A stretch of 64,000 nucleotides of DNA from SIG440 sp045646865 (GTDB taxonomy: Bacteria > Bacillota > Clostridia > Monoglobales > Monoglobaceae). The stretch is from contig JAZRLM010000007.1 in assembly GCA_045646865.1 (NCBI GenBank), positions 62,001-126,000 on the forward strand, in the 5' to 3' direction. Below, in pieces: positions 24,826 through 33,678 of this stretch (positions are counted from its first letter, which is position 1; each line of letters opens with the position of its first letter). The translations under genes were made by a program, and so were the position numbers. The notes below the pieces were generated by a model. That model worked only from the letters and a program-made list of their open reading frames with translations. It did not search any database and was not told where the DNA came from.

Positions 24826-25194
24826 ATGGTACAACAGCAGACTTTGCTGAAGGTAGCTGACAACAGCGGTGCAAAAGAACTTATGTGTATCCGTGTTCTT
24901 GGCGGTTCATACCGTCGTTACGGCAACATTGGTGACGTTATCGTTGCTTCTGTAAAGAAGGCAGCTCCCGGCGGCGCTGTAAAAAAAGGCGATGTTGTTA
25001 AAGCAGTTATTGTACGCAGTGTTCAGGGTATTAAGAGAGCTGACGGTTCTAAGATTAAGTTCGATGAAAACGCAGCAGTTATCATCAAGGATGACAAAAC
25101 TCCCCGTGGAACTCGTATTTTTGGCCCAATCGCCAGAGAACTTCGTGAAAAGGACTATATGAAAATTTTGTCTCTTGCTCCTGAAGTTCTGTAA
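24826..25194 (+). CDS. rplN: 50S ribosomal protein L14
   Basis: 122 residues starting MVQQQTLLKVADNSGAKEL, with IKFDENAAVIIKDDKTPRGTRIFGPIARELRE. Interface protein that contacts L19 and is the docking point of RsfS silencing factor in other bacteria. Confidence 0.97.
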   Translation: MVQQQTLLKVADNSGAKELMCIRVLGGSYRRYGNIGDVIVASVKKAAPGGAVKKGDVVKAVIVRSVQGIKRADGSKIKFDENAAVIIKDDKTPRGTRIFGPIARELREKDYMKILSLAPEVL

Positions 25195-25312
25195 GAAATA
25201 CCAATAACTTCCGGAAGATTTTCGCTTCAAATGCGAAACACCCGGATAAGCGGAAATAATTCCGCATAACTAAAGTTGTAATTCCTGAGTAATTGCGAAA
25301 GGAGGAAAAAAC

Positions 25313-25639
25313 ATGAGTACAAAGATGCATGTTAAAACCGGAGATAAGGTTGTAGTGCTTTCAGGTAAGGATAAAGGCAAGAAAGGTAAAGTATTGTCAG
25401 TAAACCCCGAAAAGCGTACAGTTATCGTTGAAGGTGTTTCAGTTGCAACAAAGCATAAGAAACCCCGCCGTATGGGTGAAGCTGGTGGTATTATCAGCCA
25501 GGAAACTCCCATATACGCAAGCAAGGTAATGAACATCTGCGCTAAGTGCAATGCCGCAACACGTGTCGGCAGAAAGGTTCTGGAGGACGGAACACATGTT
25601 CGTTACTGCAAAAAGTGCGGAGAAACATTTGCTGATTAA
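25313..25639 (+). CDS. rplX: 50S ribosomal protein L24 with zinc-ribbon tail
   Basis: 108 residues. KOW motif KTGDKVVVLSGKDKGKKGKV near residues 8-27, then RRMGEAGGIISQE. The C-terminal part carries two CxxC pairs (C76, C79 and C99, C102), a probable zinc ribbon seen in many clostridial L24 proteins. The 118-nt gap after rplN contains a small stem TTCGC/GCGAA near 25219-25236. Assembly initiator of the 50S subunit. Confidence 0.96.
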   Translation: MSTKMHVKTGDKVVVLSGKDKGKKGKVLSVNPEKRTVIVEGVSVATKHKKPRRMGEAGGIISQETPIYASKVMNICAKCNAATRVGRKVLEDGTHVRYCKKCGETFAD

Positions 25640-25669
25640 TAATCATTCAAGAAAGGAGGCAATCGTATA

Positions 25670-26206
25670 ATGAGACTTGAAGAACGTTATACAAAAGAGA
25701 TTAAGGACGCTCTTATGAAGAAATTCGAATACAAGAGTGTTATGCAGATTCCCAAGCTTGATAAGGTTGTTATCAACATCGGCGTGGGTGAAGCAAAAGA
25801 AAACTCAAAGGCTATTGATTATGCTATGAATGATCTTGCTTTGATTACAGGTCAGAAGCCCATTATCACAAAGGCAAGAAAGTCTGTAGCTCAGTTTAAA
25901 GTCAGAGAAGGTATGAACATTGGTTGTAAGGTAACTCTCAGAGGTGCGAAGATGTACGAGTTCGTTGACAGACTGTTCAATGCAGCTCTTCCCCGTGTTC
26001 GTGACTTCAGAGGTATCAACCCCAATGCTTTCGATGGCAGAGGTAACTATTCTCTGGGTATTAAGGAACAGCTTATTTTCCCTGAAATAGACTATGATAA
26101 GATTGATAAACTTCGCGGAATGGATATCATTTTTGTTACAACAGCACAGACAGACGAAGAAGCTCGTGAGCTTCTTACACTGATGGGTGCTCCCTTTACA
26201 AGATAA
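25670..26206 (+). CDS. rplE: 50S ribosomal protein L5
   Basis: 178 residues: LDKVVINIGVGEAKENSKAI, ITGQKPIITKARKSVAQFKVREGMNIGCKVTLRG and the C-terminal GMDIIFVTTAQTDEEARELL. It binds 5S rRNA in the central protuberance and contacts S13 in the small subunit. AAAGGAGG at 25651-25658 gives the ribosome-binding site. Confidence 0.97.
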   Translation: MRLEERYTKEIKDALMKKFEYKSVMQIPKLDKVVINIGVGEAKENSKAIDYAMNDLALITGQKPIITKARKSVAQFKVREGMNIGCKVTLRGAKMYEFVDRLFNAALPRVRDFRGINPNAFDGRGNYSLGIKEQLIFPEIDYDKIDKLRGMDIIFVTTAQTDEEARELLTLMGAPFTR

Positions 26207-26247
26207 TAGTCCATCCAACATCTCAGAAATGGAGGAGATTAAAGCTT

Positions 26248-26433
26248 ATGGCAAAGAAAGCTATGGTTTTAAAGCAGCAGAAAGAACAGAAGTATTCTAC
26301 CCGTGAATACAACAGATGCAAGATCTGCGGCAGACCCCACGCTTACCTTCGTAAGTTCGGTATCTGCAGAATCTGCTTCCGTGAATTGGCTTACAAGGGC
26401 CAGATCCCCGGAGTTAAGAAAGCATCCTGGTAA
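26248..26433 (+). CDS. rpsZ: 30S ribosomal protein S14, zinc-binding type Z
   Basis: 61 residues, the short S14 form with two CxxC pairs (C24, C27, C40, C43) that bind Zn2+, and the GRPHAYLRKFGICRICFREL core. In B. subtilis the zinc-free paralogue replaces it during zinc starvation; no paralogue is in this window. GGAGGAG at 26231 precedes the ATG. Confidence 0.96.
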   Translation: MAKKAMVLKQQKEQKYSTREYNRCKICGRPHAYLRKFGICRICFRELAYKGQIPGVKKASW

Positions 26434-26549
26434 GATACAGAATGTTCTGACTGAGAAATAAAAAATTCAAGTAGGAGAGTCAAGTGGTTAAGATTTTGGA
26501 TACGGATAACCAAACTGACTCACAAAATCCGATAAAAAGGAGGATAAAT

Positions 26550-26948
26550 ATGCACATCACAGATCCAATAGCAGATATGCTGACAAGAATTAGAAACGCA
26601 AACGATTCAAGACATGCGACAGTTGATATTCCTGCATCAAACATGAAAAAGGCTATTGCACAGATTTTGCTTGATGAAGGTTATGTTAAAGCAGTTGAGT
26701 ATATTGATGACAGCACACAGGGCGTTATTCGCGTAACACTTAAGTATGCTGAGAACAAGCAGAAGGTTCTTACCGGTCTTAAGAGAGTTTCAAAGCCCGG
26801 TCTCAGAATATACGCAGCAAAAGATGAACTGCCCCAGGTATTGAAGGGTTTGGGTATCGCAATTATTTCTACATCTAAGGGTATTATGACAGATAAGGAA
26901 GCTCGTCGCCAGAACGTTGGCGGTGAAGTTCTCGCATTTATTTGGTAA
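26550..26948 (+). CDS. rpsH: 30S ribosomal protein S8
   Basis: 132 residues from MHITDPIADMLTRIRNAN to GGEVLAFIW. The frame is open upstream to 26484, but AAAAGGAGG at 26536-26544 and the family start fix ATG 26550. S8 binds the central domain of 16S rRNA and in E. coli represses the spc operon. It also has the conserved STSKGIMTDKEARRQNVGGE C-terminus. Confidence 0.97.
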   Translation: MHITDPIADMLTRIRNANDSRHATVDIPASNMKKAIAQILLDEGYVKAVEYIDDSTQGVIRVTLKYAENKQKVLTGLKRVSKPGLRIYAAKDELPQVLKGLGIAIISTSKGIMTDKEARRQNVGGEVLAFIW

Positions 26949-26965
26949 GAAAGGAGGAAGATCAT

Positions 26966-27514
26966 ATGTCACGTATAGGAAAGCAGCCTATTACAATACC
27001 TGCAGGTGTTGAAGTTAAAATAGGTGCAAACAATGAAATTACAGTTAAGGGTCCCAAGGGTACTCTTGTTCAGACAATGTCATCTGATATGATGATTAAG
27101 ATGGATGGTAACACAGTTGTTGTTGAACGTCCTTCTGATGCTAAAGAACACAGAGCACTCCACGGTCTTACACGTACTCTTGTGGCTAACATGGTTATTG
27201 GTGTTTCAGAAGGTTACACAAAGAACCTTGAAATCAACGGTGTTGGTTACAGAGCTGCAAAGCAGGGCAACAAGCTTGTTATGAACCTTGGTTATTCACA
27301 CCAGGTTGAAATGGAAGAGCCTGATGGCATTAAAATTGATGTTCCTCAGCCTAACCAGATCATCATTTCAGGTTATGACAAACAGAAGGTTGGTCAGTTT
27401 GCCGCACAGGTAAGAGAAAAGAGACCGCCTGAACCTTATAAGGGTAAAGGTATTAAGTACGTTGAAGAAGTTATCAGAAGAAAAGAAGGTAAAACAGGTG
27501 CTAAGAAGAAATAA
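26966..27514 (+). CDS. rplF: 50S ribosomal protein L6
   Basis: 182 residues: MSRIGKQPITIPAGVEVKIG, GVGYRAAKQGNKLVMNLGYSHQVE and KVGQFAAQVREKRPPEPYKGKGIKY. Two homologous domains near the factor-binding site. AAGGAGG at 26951-26957 selects ATG 26966 over the upstream in-frame start at 26942. Confidence 0.97.
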   Translation: MSRIGKQPITIPAGVEVKIGANNEITVKGPKGTLVQTMSSDMMIKMDGNTVVVERPSDAKEHRALHGLTRTLVANMVIGVSEGYTKNLEINGVGYRAAKQGNKLVMNLGYSHQVEMEEPDGIKIDVPQPNQIIISGYDKQKVGQFAAQVREKRPPEPYKGKGIKYVEEVIRRKEGKTGAKKK

Positions 27515-27602
27515 TAAAATTCTTCATACACAGGTTTTGGCCGCATAGTGATAACTCATTACAGCGAAATTCATACTAAACCACAAGGAGGTGCAATTTA
27601 GA

Positions 27603-27965
27603 ATGATTAAAAGAAAGAATAGCGAAGAAGCTAGACGTGCAAGACATGCAAGAGTTCGTAAAAAAGTTTCGGGTACAACCACAACACCCAGACTTTGTGT
27701 TTACAGAAGTCTTAAGAATATATATGCACAGGTAATTGATGATACAACCGGCAAGACTTTGGTATCTGCTTCAACACTTGATGCAGAACTCAAGGCAAAC
27801 TACGGCGGCAACAAAGAAGCAGCTAAAGCGGTTGGTCTGGCTGTTGCAAAGAAGGCGCTTGATGCAAACATCAAGACTGTTGTTTTTGACAGAGGTGGAT
27901 ACGTATTCCACGGCAGAGTTGCAGAGGTTGCAGCAGGTGCTCGTGAAGGCGGTTTGGAATTCTAA
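27603..27965 (+). CDS. rplR: 50S ribosomal protein L18
   Basis: 120 residues; RRARHARVRKKVSGTTTTPRLCVYRSLKNIYAQVIDD, then TVVFDRGGYVFHGRVAEVAAGAREGGLEF. Binds 5S rRNA with L5. A GTG at 27591 lies inside the AAGGAGGTG ribosome-binding site, so ATG 27603 is the start. Confidence 0.96.
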   Translation: MIKRKNSEEARRARHARVRKKVSGTTTTPRLCVYRSLKNIYAQVIDDTTGKTLVSASTLDAELKANYGGNKEAAKAVGLAVAKKALDANIKTVVFDRGGYVFHGRVAEVAAGAREGGLEF

Positions 27966-28051
27966 TATTCCAGAATCCCAGTATCAATTTGCACAGACCG
28001 GTTTACCGGTGGATTACATTGAAAGTCAGTTTTTGAAAGAGGTGAAAAACA

Positions 28052-28576
28052 ATGGCAGAAAGAGTAGAGATAACCAAAAAGCAGGAGCGTATTGATGCAA
28101 GTACGCTTGACATAAAGGAAAAAGTAGTTTCTCTTAATCGTGTATCAAAGACTGTAAAGGGTGGTAGAACAAGCAGATTCAGTGCCCTGGTAGTAGTTGG
28201 TGACGAAAACGGTCATGTTGGATACGGTATGGGTAAGGCAGCTGAAGTTCCGGATGCTATCCGTAAGGGTATCGACGAGGCTAAAAAGAATATGATTACA
28301 GTTCCTATGGTAAATACTACCATTCCTCACGAAATCATCGGCGAATTTGGCGCAGGCAGAGTTCTTCTTAAGCCCGCAGCAGAAGGTACCGGTGTTATTG
28401 CAGGTGGTCCCGTTCGTGCGGTTCTTGAGCTTGCTGGTATTCGTGATATCAGAACAAAATGTCTCAGAAGCAACAACCCCAAGAACGTTGTATCTGCAAC
28501 AGTTCAGGCGCTTGCTGCACTTAAGAGTGTAGAAGAAGTTGCTAAGCTGAGAGGTAAGAAGCCCGAAGAAATCTAA
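28052..28576 (+). CDS. rpsE: 30S ribosomal protein S5
   Basis: 174 residues. Double-stranded-RNA-binding-like N-terminal domain (EKVVSLNRVSKTVKGGRTSRFSALVVVGDENGHVGYGMGKA) and C-terminal AEGTGVIAGGPVRAVLELAGIRDI. It influences decoding accuracy and mRNA unwinding. GAAAGAGGTG at 28036 is the ribosome-binding site. Confidence 0.97.
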   Translation: MAERVEITKKQERIDASTLDIKEKVVSLNRVSKTVKGGRTSRFSALVVVGDENGHVGYGMGKAAEVPDAIRKGIDEAKKNMITVPMVNTTIPHEIIGEFGAGRVLLKPAAEGTGVIAGGPVRAVLELAGIRDIRTKCLRSNNPKNVVSATVQALAALKSVEEVAKLRGKKPEEI

Positions 28577-28621
28577 GGCTGAAATACCGGTTACAACCAA
28601 GAAAGATAGGAGGTTTTATCC

Positions 28622-28804
28622 TTGGCTAACACATTAAAAGTAACACTTGTAAAAAGTACAATTGGTTGCAAAAAGGATCAGATCGCAACTGTTGAAGCTC
28701 TGGGTCTCAGAAAGCTCCATCAGTGCGTTGAGAAACCCGACAATCCTCAGATCAGAGGTATGATCTTTAAGGTTTCTCATCTGGTTGCAGTTGAAGAGGC
28801 GTAA
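28622..28804 (+). CDS. rpmD: 50S ribosomal protein L30 (TTG start)
   Basis: 60 residues with the L30 core LKVTLVKSTIGCKKDQIATVEALGLRKLHQ. The start is TTG 28622, eight nt after AGGAGG; no ATG or GTG is available between the ribosome-binding site and ANTLKVTL, so this is a genuine non-ATG start. It stands out among the other ribosomal genes here, which all use ATG. Confidence 0.95.
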   Translation: MANTLKVTLVKSTIGCKKDQIATVEALGLRKLHQCVEKPDNPQIRGMIFKVSHLVAVEEA

Positions 28805-28853
28805 ATTTTCAGCGTCTCAAATATTGATAAAAAATAAAGAGGAGGTGTACTCA

Positions 28854-29291
28854 ATGAAACTTCATGAATTATCTCCGAGCGAAGGCTCAAAGAAGAGTAA
28901 TTTCAGAGTAGGCAGAGGTCACGGTAGCGGTAACGGCAAAACAGCAGGTAAGGGCCATAAAGGTCAGAATGCCCGCAGCGGCGGCGGTGTTCGTCCCGGT
29001 TTTGAAGGTGGTCAGATGCCTATTTACAGAAGACTTCCAAAACGTGGCTTTACAAACATCTTTGCAAAGGAATATGTTTCTGTTAACGTAGAAGTTCTTA
29101 ACAAGCTGGACTGTACAGAAGTTACAGCTGAGATTCTTAAGGAGAATGGCATCATTTCAAAAATTTGTGATGGCGTTGTTTTCCTTGGTCGCGGTGAAGT
29201 TAACAAGGCTTTCACCGTTAAAGCAAAAAGATTCAGCAAAACAGCTGAAGAAAAGATTATTGCTGCCGGCGGAAAGGTTGAGGTGGTATAA
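28854..29291 (+). CDS. rplO: 50S ribosomal protein L15
   Basis: 145 residues: MKLHELSPSEGSKKSNFRVGRGHGSGNGKTAGKGHKGQNARSGGG-type glycine-rich N-terminal extension that penetrates the 50S core, followed by the globular C-terminus. GAGGAGGTG at 28840-28848 selects ATG 28854. The stop is followed without gap by secY. Confidence 0.97.
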   Translation: MKLHELSPSEGSKKSNFRVGRGHGSGNGKTAGKGHKGQNARSGGGVRPGFEGGQMPIYRRLPKRGFTNIFAKEYVSVNVEVLNKLDCTEVTAEILKENGIISKICDGVVFLGRGEVNKAFTVKAKRFSKTAEEKIIAAGGKVEVV

Positions 29292-30575
29292 ATGTTTGAA
29301 ACAATTAGGAATGCATGGATGGTTGCAGACCTGAGAAAGAAACTGTTTTATACCCTTGGTATGCTTATAATTTTCCGTCTCGGTTCTATCATACCGGTTC
29401 CGATGCTTGATCCTACACAGGTAAAAGCAATGTTCGACGGAGCAAACAACTCGCTTCTCGGTTTCATTAACGTGGTATCCGGTGGTGCTTTCCAGAACAC
29501 AACAATTTTTGCAATGAGTATTACGCCTTATATTAACGCATCTATCATTATGCAGCTTTTGTGCGTAGCTATTCCTGCGCTTGAAAGATTGCAGAAGGAA
29601 GGCGAAGAAGGCAGAAAGAAAATTGCTCAGATTCAGAGAGCAGCCACAATTGTTCTCGCACTTATCCAGGCTATCGGACTTTACTTCCTGCTTGACAGTT
29701 ATCATGCAGTAGTAAATCCCGGATTCCTGACCGCTGTTGTAGTTGTTTCTACATTCTCAGCAGGTACAGCATTCCTTATGTGGCTTGGTGAACAGATTAC
29801 AGACAAGGGTATCGGCAACGGTATTTCGCTGATTATCTTTGCGGGTATCGTTTCAGGTGGACCTGCGATGGCTGCTTCACTTTATCAGTATATGCTGGGC
29901 GGCACAGCAAAAATTGTAGGTGCAGTTATTTTAGTTGTTGTAGCACTTGCAGTTGTCGCTTTTGTTGTTGCTATGCATGAGGCTGAAAGAAGAATTTCTG
30001 TTCAGTACGCAAAGCGTGTTGTAGGAAGAAAGATGTACGGCGGACAGAACACACATATCCCGATCAAAGTTGCATCGGCTGGTGTAATGCCTATCATCTT
30101 TGCTATGTCCATTATGGCATTCCCTGGAACTATCGCACAGTTCTGTGGTGTTCAGGCTGGTCAGCCTGGATTCTGGGGTAGTTTTCTCAGCGTAATGTCA
30201 CCTAACCATTGGGTATATGCAATTATATATTTCTTCCTTATTATCTTCTTCACATATTTCTATACAGCTATTCAGTTCAATCCAATTGAAATGGCTAATA
30301 ATATGAAGAAGAATGGTGGATTTATTCCGGGTATTCGTCCCGGCCGTCCCACATCTGATTTTATAAGCAGAGTACTTTCAAAGATTACACTTGCGGGTGC
30401 AATCTTCCTGGGCTTCATTGCTGTTATACCGATTTTTATGAACATCGGTCTCAATATCAACAACTTTGCAATTGGTGGTACTTCAATTATCATCGTTGTA
30501 GGTGTTGCACTTGAAACAGTAAATCAGCTCGAATCTCAGATGCTTATGAGACACTACAAGGGATTTTTAGAATAA
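29292..30575 (+). CDS. secY: Protein translocase subunit SecY
   Basis: 427 residues with ten predicted membrane helices. Plug/first-loop region SLLGFINVVSGGAFQNTTIFAMSITPYINASIIMQLL and the cytoplasmic ribosome-binding loop IQYAKRVVGRKMYGG-type QYAKRVVGR are visible, as is NPIEMANNMKKNGGFIPGIRPGRPT. Forms the protein-conducting channel with SecE (38585 here). Its ATG directly follows the rplO stop codon. Confidence 0.97.
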   Translation: MFETIRNAWMVADLRKKLFYTLGMLIIFRLGSIIPVPMLDPTQVKAMFDGANNSLLGFINVVSGGAFQNTTIFAMSITPYINASIIMQLLCVAIPALERLQKEGEEGRKKIAQIQRAATIVLALIQAIGLYFLLDSYHAVVNPGFLTAVVVVSTFSAGTAFLMWLGEQITDKGIGNGISLIIFAGIVSGGPAMAASLYQYMLGGTAKIVGAVILVVVALAVVAFVVAMHEAERRISVQYAKRVVGRKMYGGQNTHIPIKVASAGVMPIIFAMSIMAFPGTIAQFCGVQAGQPGFWGSFLSVMSPNHWVYAIIYFFLIIFFTYFYTAIQFNPIEMANNMKKNGGFIPGIRPGRPTSDFISRVLSKITLAGAIFLGFIAVIPIFMNIGLNINNFAIGGTSIIIVVGVALETVNQLESQMLMRHYKGFLE

Positions 30576-30599
30576 TAGAGCATAAGCTCTGACTATACA

Positions 30600-30637
30600 G
30601 GGGATGCCTTGACGCAACTGCGTTCAAAGGCAGCCCC
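30600..30637 (+). promoter_or_regulatory. Strong hairpin between secY and adk
   Basis: GGGGATGCCTTGACGCA and TGCGTTCAAAGGCAGCCCC form a long stem with a few mismatches. No run of T follows, so it is more likely a processing or attenuation site than a full terminator. The gap also contains no clear promoter. Confidence 0.5.
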
Positions 30638-30736
30638 TTGTAGAGTTTTATCCAGCAGGCACAAATTGCCAAGATTTGGATTACACTTAAATATAGGTAT
30701 AAATTTATGTTTTTGACGGAAAGGTGTTGATCTGTA

Positions 30737-31369
30737 ATGAAGCTTATATTACTTGCTGCCCCCGGCGCAGGAAAAGGCACTCAGGCAGAAATTTTAAGCA
30801 AACATTATGAAATACCCACAATTTCGACAGGCGCTATTCTGAGAAAGAATATTGCCGACGAAACCGAATTGGGAAAAATCGCAGCAAAATACATCAACGA
30901 TGGAAAGTTCGTTCCCGATGATGTAATGATTGATGTTGTAAAAAAGAGATTAACAGAGGAAGATGCTAAGCGCGGCTTTATTCTGGACGGTTTTCCAAGA
31001 ACCCTTAATCAGGCCCAGGCGCTTGATAAATCTGATATTGAAATTGATAAAGTTCTTACCATTGAGGTGGAGGACGAAAAAATAGTTGAAAGACTTGCAG
31101 GCAGACTTGAATGCAAGAAATGCGGAAGTTCCTATCACAGACAGCATAAAAAACCAACTGTTGAAGGTATATGCGACAACTGTGGTGGTACTTTGACAGT
31201 CAGAGAAGATGACAAGCCTGAGATTATCAGGGAGCGTCTTGAAACATATTATAAGCAGACAGAACCCCTTAAAAAATTCTATGCTGACAAGAACATACTG
31301 AGGGTAGCAATCGGACAGGAGAGCATAGAAGATACTACTGCAGCGGTATTGGCGGCGCTAGAAGACTGA
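30737..31369 (+). CDS. adk: Adenylate kinase, zinc-LID type
   Basis: 210 residues; converts ATP + AMP to 2 ADP. P-loop LAAPGAGKGTQA near residue 6, AMP-binding STGAILR and GFPRTLNQA, and a LID domain with two CxxC pairs (CKKCG, CDNCG) that coordinate Zn2+ as in Bacillus and Clostridium enzymes. Located between secY and map as in most Firmicutes. Confidence 0.97.
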   Translation: MKLILLAAPGAGKGTQAEILSKHYEIPTISTGAILRKNIADETELGKIAAKYINDGKFVPDDVMIDVVKKRLTEEDAKRGFILDGFPRTLNQAQALDKSDIEIDKVLTIEVEDEKIVERLAGRLECKKCGSSYHRQHKKPTVEGICDNCGGTLTVREDDKPEIIRERLETYYKQTEPLKKFYADKNILRVAIGQESIEDTTAAVLAALED

Positions 31370-31388
31370 TTCTGCTTGGAGATAAAAG

Positions 31389-32141
31389 ATGATTACCATT
31401 AAATCGAAATATGAAATTGAATTTATGAAGGTGGCTGGTCGTGTTACCGGTGAAACATTGAAATTGCTGGAAGAACTTACAAAACCCGGTGTTTCAACCT
31501 TGGAACTTGACAAGGCTGCTGAAAAATATATAAGAAGTCAGGGCTGTGTTCCGTCTTTTAAAGGTTACGGAGGCTTCCCCGGCAGCGTATGTGCCAGCAT
31601 TAATGATGAGGTTATCCACGGAATTCCTGACAAGAGAGTACTTAAAGAAGGCGACATAGTAAGTTTTGATGTAGGCGCATGCTACAAAGGCTATCACGGT
31701 GATGCCGCCCGCACATTTGGGGTTGGCAAAATATCGGACGAGGCGCAAAGGCTTATTGATGTGACCCGTGAAAGTTTTTTTGAAGGAATAAAATTCGCAA
31801 AAGACGGATATCGTATATCGGATATTTCCGGCGCAATTCAGAAATATGTAGAGGATAACGGTTATAGTGTTTTGCGAGAATACTGCGGTCACGGACTTGG
31901 CAGGGAACTGCACGAAGAACCGGAGATTCCCAATTATGTATCTCCCGGTCGTCGAGGGGTACGAATCAGACCCGGCATGACACTTGCGATTGAACCTATG
32001 GTCAATGCAGGAACACGTGAAATTTATGTGGCAGACAATGACTGGACGGTTTTGACACAGGATGGTAAGCTGGCAGCCCATTATGAGAATAGTGTTCTTG
32101 TTACAAACGGTGAGCCGATTCTGCTGACACTTTGCGAATAG
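31389..32141 (+). CDS. map: Methionine aminopeptidase, type I
   Basis: 250 residues. Metal ligands are visible in FDVGACYKGYHGDAARTF (two Asp), GHGLGRELHEEPEIP (His), EPMV (Glu) and HYENSVLVT (Glu). The enzyme removes initiator methionine after deformylation. Located 19 nt downstream of adk. Confidence 0.97.
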   Translation: MITIKSKYEIEFMKVAGRVTGETLKLLEELTKPGVSTLELDKAAEKYIRSQGCVPSFKGYGGFPGSVCASINDEVIHGIPDKRVLKEGDIVSFDVGACYKGYHGDAARTFGVGKISDEAQRLIDVTRESFFEGIKFAKDGYRISDISGAIQKYVEDNGYSVLREYCGHGLGRELHEEPEIPNYVSPGRRGVRIRPGMTLAIEPMVNAGTREIYVADNDWTVLTQDGKLAAHYENSVLVTNGEPILLTLCE

Positions 32142-32171
32142 GAAGTAAATCATATAAGAGGTATACAACTT

Positions 32172-32450
32172 ATGGATGATGTATTTAATGTGGGTGATAT
32201 AGTCCTGTCAACTATGGGCAGAGACAGCGGCAGATATTATATTATTATGGAAGCTGAGGAGAATTACGTTTATCTCTGTGACGGTGATTTTCACAAGGTT
32301 GATAAGCCCAAGAAGAAGAAAGTTAAGCACGTAAAATATACGGGTGCAGTTAGTGAATATGTTGCCGGCAAAATTGCAGAAGGCACAAAAGTCTCAAATG
32401 CCGAGCTGAGGAGAGCGATTTTAGAGTTTGAACAAATTGGTCAGATATAG
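32172..32450 (+). CDS. KOW-domain RNA-binding protein (L14e-like)
   Basis: 92 residues. FNVGDIVLSTMGRDSGRYYIIME is a KOW-type motif, followed by CDGDFHKVDKPKKKKVKHVKY, a pattern found in the small KOW protein that lies between map and infA in many Clostridia. It probably binds ribosomal RNA or mRNA; the exact role is unknown. Confidence 0.85.
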   Translation: MDDVFNVGDIVLSTMGRDSGRYYIIMEAEENYVYLCDGDFHKVDKPKKKKVKHVKYTGAVSEYVAGKIAEGTKVSNAELRRAILEFEQIGQI

Positions 32451-32511
32451 GCTTGGGGCAAAGTTAAAGTAAAATATTAATTATATATTATATATTACGG
32501 GAGGTGACATA

Positions 32512-32730
32512 ATGGCAAAGGAAGATGTTTTGGAAGTTGAAGGTACAGTCCTTGAAGCATTACCTAACGCGATGTTTCAAGTTGAACTTGAAAACGGACA
32601 CAAGATTCTGGCACATATTTCGGGAAAGTTGAGAATGCATTACATCAGAATTCTGCCCGGGGACAAGGTTACGGTAGAGATTTCTCCTTACGATCTGACA
32701 AAGGGTCGAATTACTTGGAGAGCAAAATAA
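32512..32730 (+). CDS. infA: Translation initiation factor IF-1
   Basis: 72 residues, S1/OB fold: MAKEDVLEVEGTVLEALPNA, KILAHISGKLRMHYIRILPGDKVTVEISPYDLTKGRI. Occupies the ribosomal A site during initiation. GGGAGGTG at 32499 precedes the ATG. Confidence 0.97.
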   Translation: MAKEDVLEVEGTVLEALPNAMFQVELENGHKILAHISGKLRMHYIRILPGDKVTVEISPYDLTKGRITWRAK

Positions 32731-32888
32731 AAATCTTACATTTGACAGAAATTCGTCAAAATCAAACAGTTTATACTGCTATTTTCGGATATATGGTCAT
32801 TTTTTGGGATATTTTCATAATTAAATACCAGTTTAAGGAGAGAAAATTATGGAAATACTTCAAAATATGTGTCGGGTAAATTTGGTGC

Positions 32889-32917
32889 TTGACATAATCC
32901 GGAATTGGTGATATAAT
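32889..32917 (+). promoter_or_regulatory. Internal promoter for the alpha operon
   Basis: TTGACA (32889-32894), 17 nt, TATAAT (32912-32917), both consensus, 61 nt before rpmJ. It would allow rpmJ-rpsM-rpsK-rpsD-rpoA-rplQ to be transcribed apart from the upstream superoperon. Confidence 0.85.
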
Positions 32918-32978
32918 AATTCGGCTAGTGTGTGCGCAGGTGCATACTATCGTAACTTTTTTAGGAGGTGAAGGAATA

Positions 32979-33092
32979 ATGAAAGTACAACCTTCAGTTA
33001 AACCTATTTGTGAAAAGTGCAAAGTAATCAAAAGAAAAGGCAAGATTATGGTTATTTGCGAAAACCCCCGTCACAAACAGAAACAGGGCTAA
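32979..33092 (+). CDS. rpmJ: 50S ribosomal protein L36, zinc type
   Basis: 37 residues: MKVQPSVKPICEKCKVIKR, with C11, C14, C27 and H32 as the zinc ligands. AGGAGGTG at 32962 precedes ATG 32979. The following 154 nt before rpsM contain the stem CTTAT...GCGAAG/CTTCG...ATAAG near 33153-33184. Confidence 0.96.
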   Translation: MKVQPSVKPICEKCKVIKRKGKIMVICENPRHKQKQG

Positions 33093-33246
33093 TTGTGAAA
33101 AATTATTAATCTTGTGAGAGCAGAGTCAGGCTTATTCGCCAATTAGTTTAAGCTTATGAAAGCGAAGAAACTCTTCGTGATAAGTGAAATTCTGCTCCGC
33201 ATTACACTTTTCAAAAAAGAAAAATTATTCGGAGGTGAATGAAAGT

Positions 33247-33612
33247 ATGGCACGTATTGCAGGTGTTGACTTACCAAATGAGAAGAGAGTAGAGATTGGT
33301 CTTACCTATATTTTCGGTATAGGTCTTTCCACATCAAAGAAAATCTTGGCGGCCACAGGCATTAATCCCGACACAAGAGTTCGTGATTTGTCAGAGGACG
33401 AGGTTTCAGCTCTCAGAGCAGAGATTGACAACTATAATGTTGAAGGTGATCTCCGTCGTGATATCGCTCTTGATATCAAGCGTCTCATTGAAATCAACTG
33501 TTACAGAGGTCTTCGCCACAGGAAAAACCTTCCTGTTAGAGGACAGCGTTCAAAGACAAACGCGAGAACCAGAAAAGGCCCTAGAAAAACTATGGCTAAC
33601 AAGAAGAAATAA
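33247..33612 (+). CDS. rpsM: 30S ribosomal protein S13
   Basis: 121 residues starting MARIAGVDLPNEKRVEIGLTYI, with the basic C-terminal GQRSKTNARTRKGPRKTMANKKK that touches P-site tRNA. CGGAGGTG at 33230-33237 selects ATG 33247 rather than the in-frame ATG at 33184. Confidence 0.97.
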   Translation: MARIAGVDLPNEKRVEIGLTYIFGIGLSTSKKILAATGINPDTRVRDLSEDEVSALRAEIDNYNVEGDLRRDIALDIKRLIEINCYRGLRHRKNLPVRGQRSKTNARTRKGPRKTMANKKK

Positions 33613-33678
33613 TAAGTTTATCGAAAGTCTTTACGCTTGTGCGTGAAGCTCCCTTAAATTCAGGAGGTGAAAGTTACT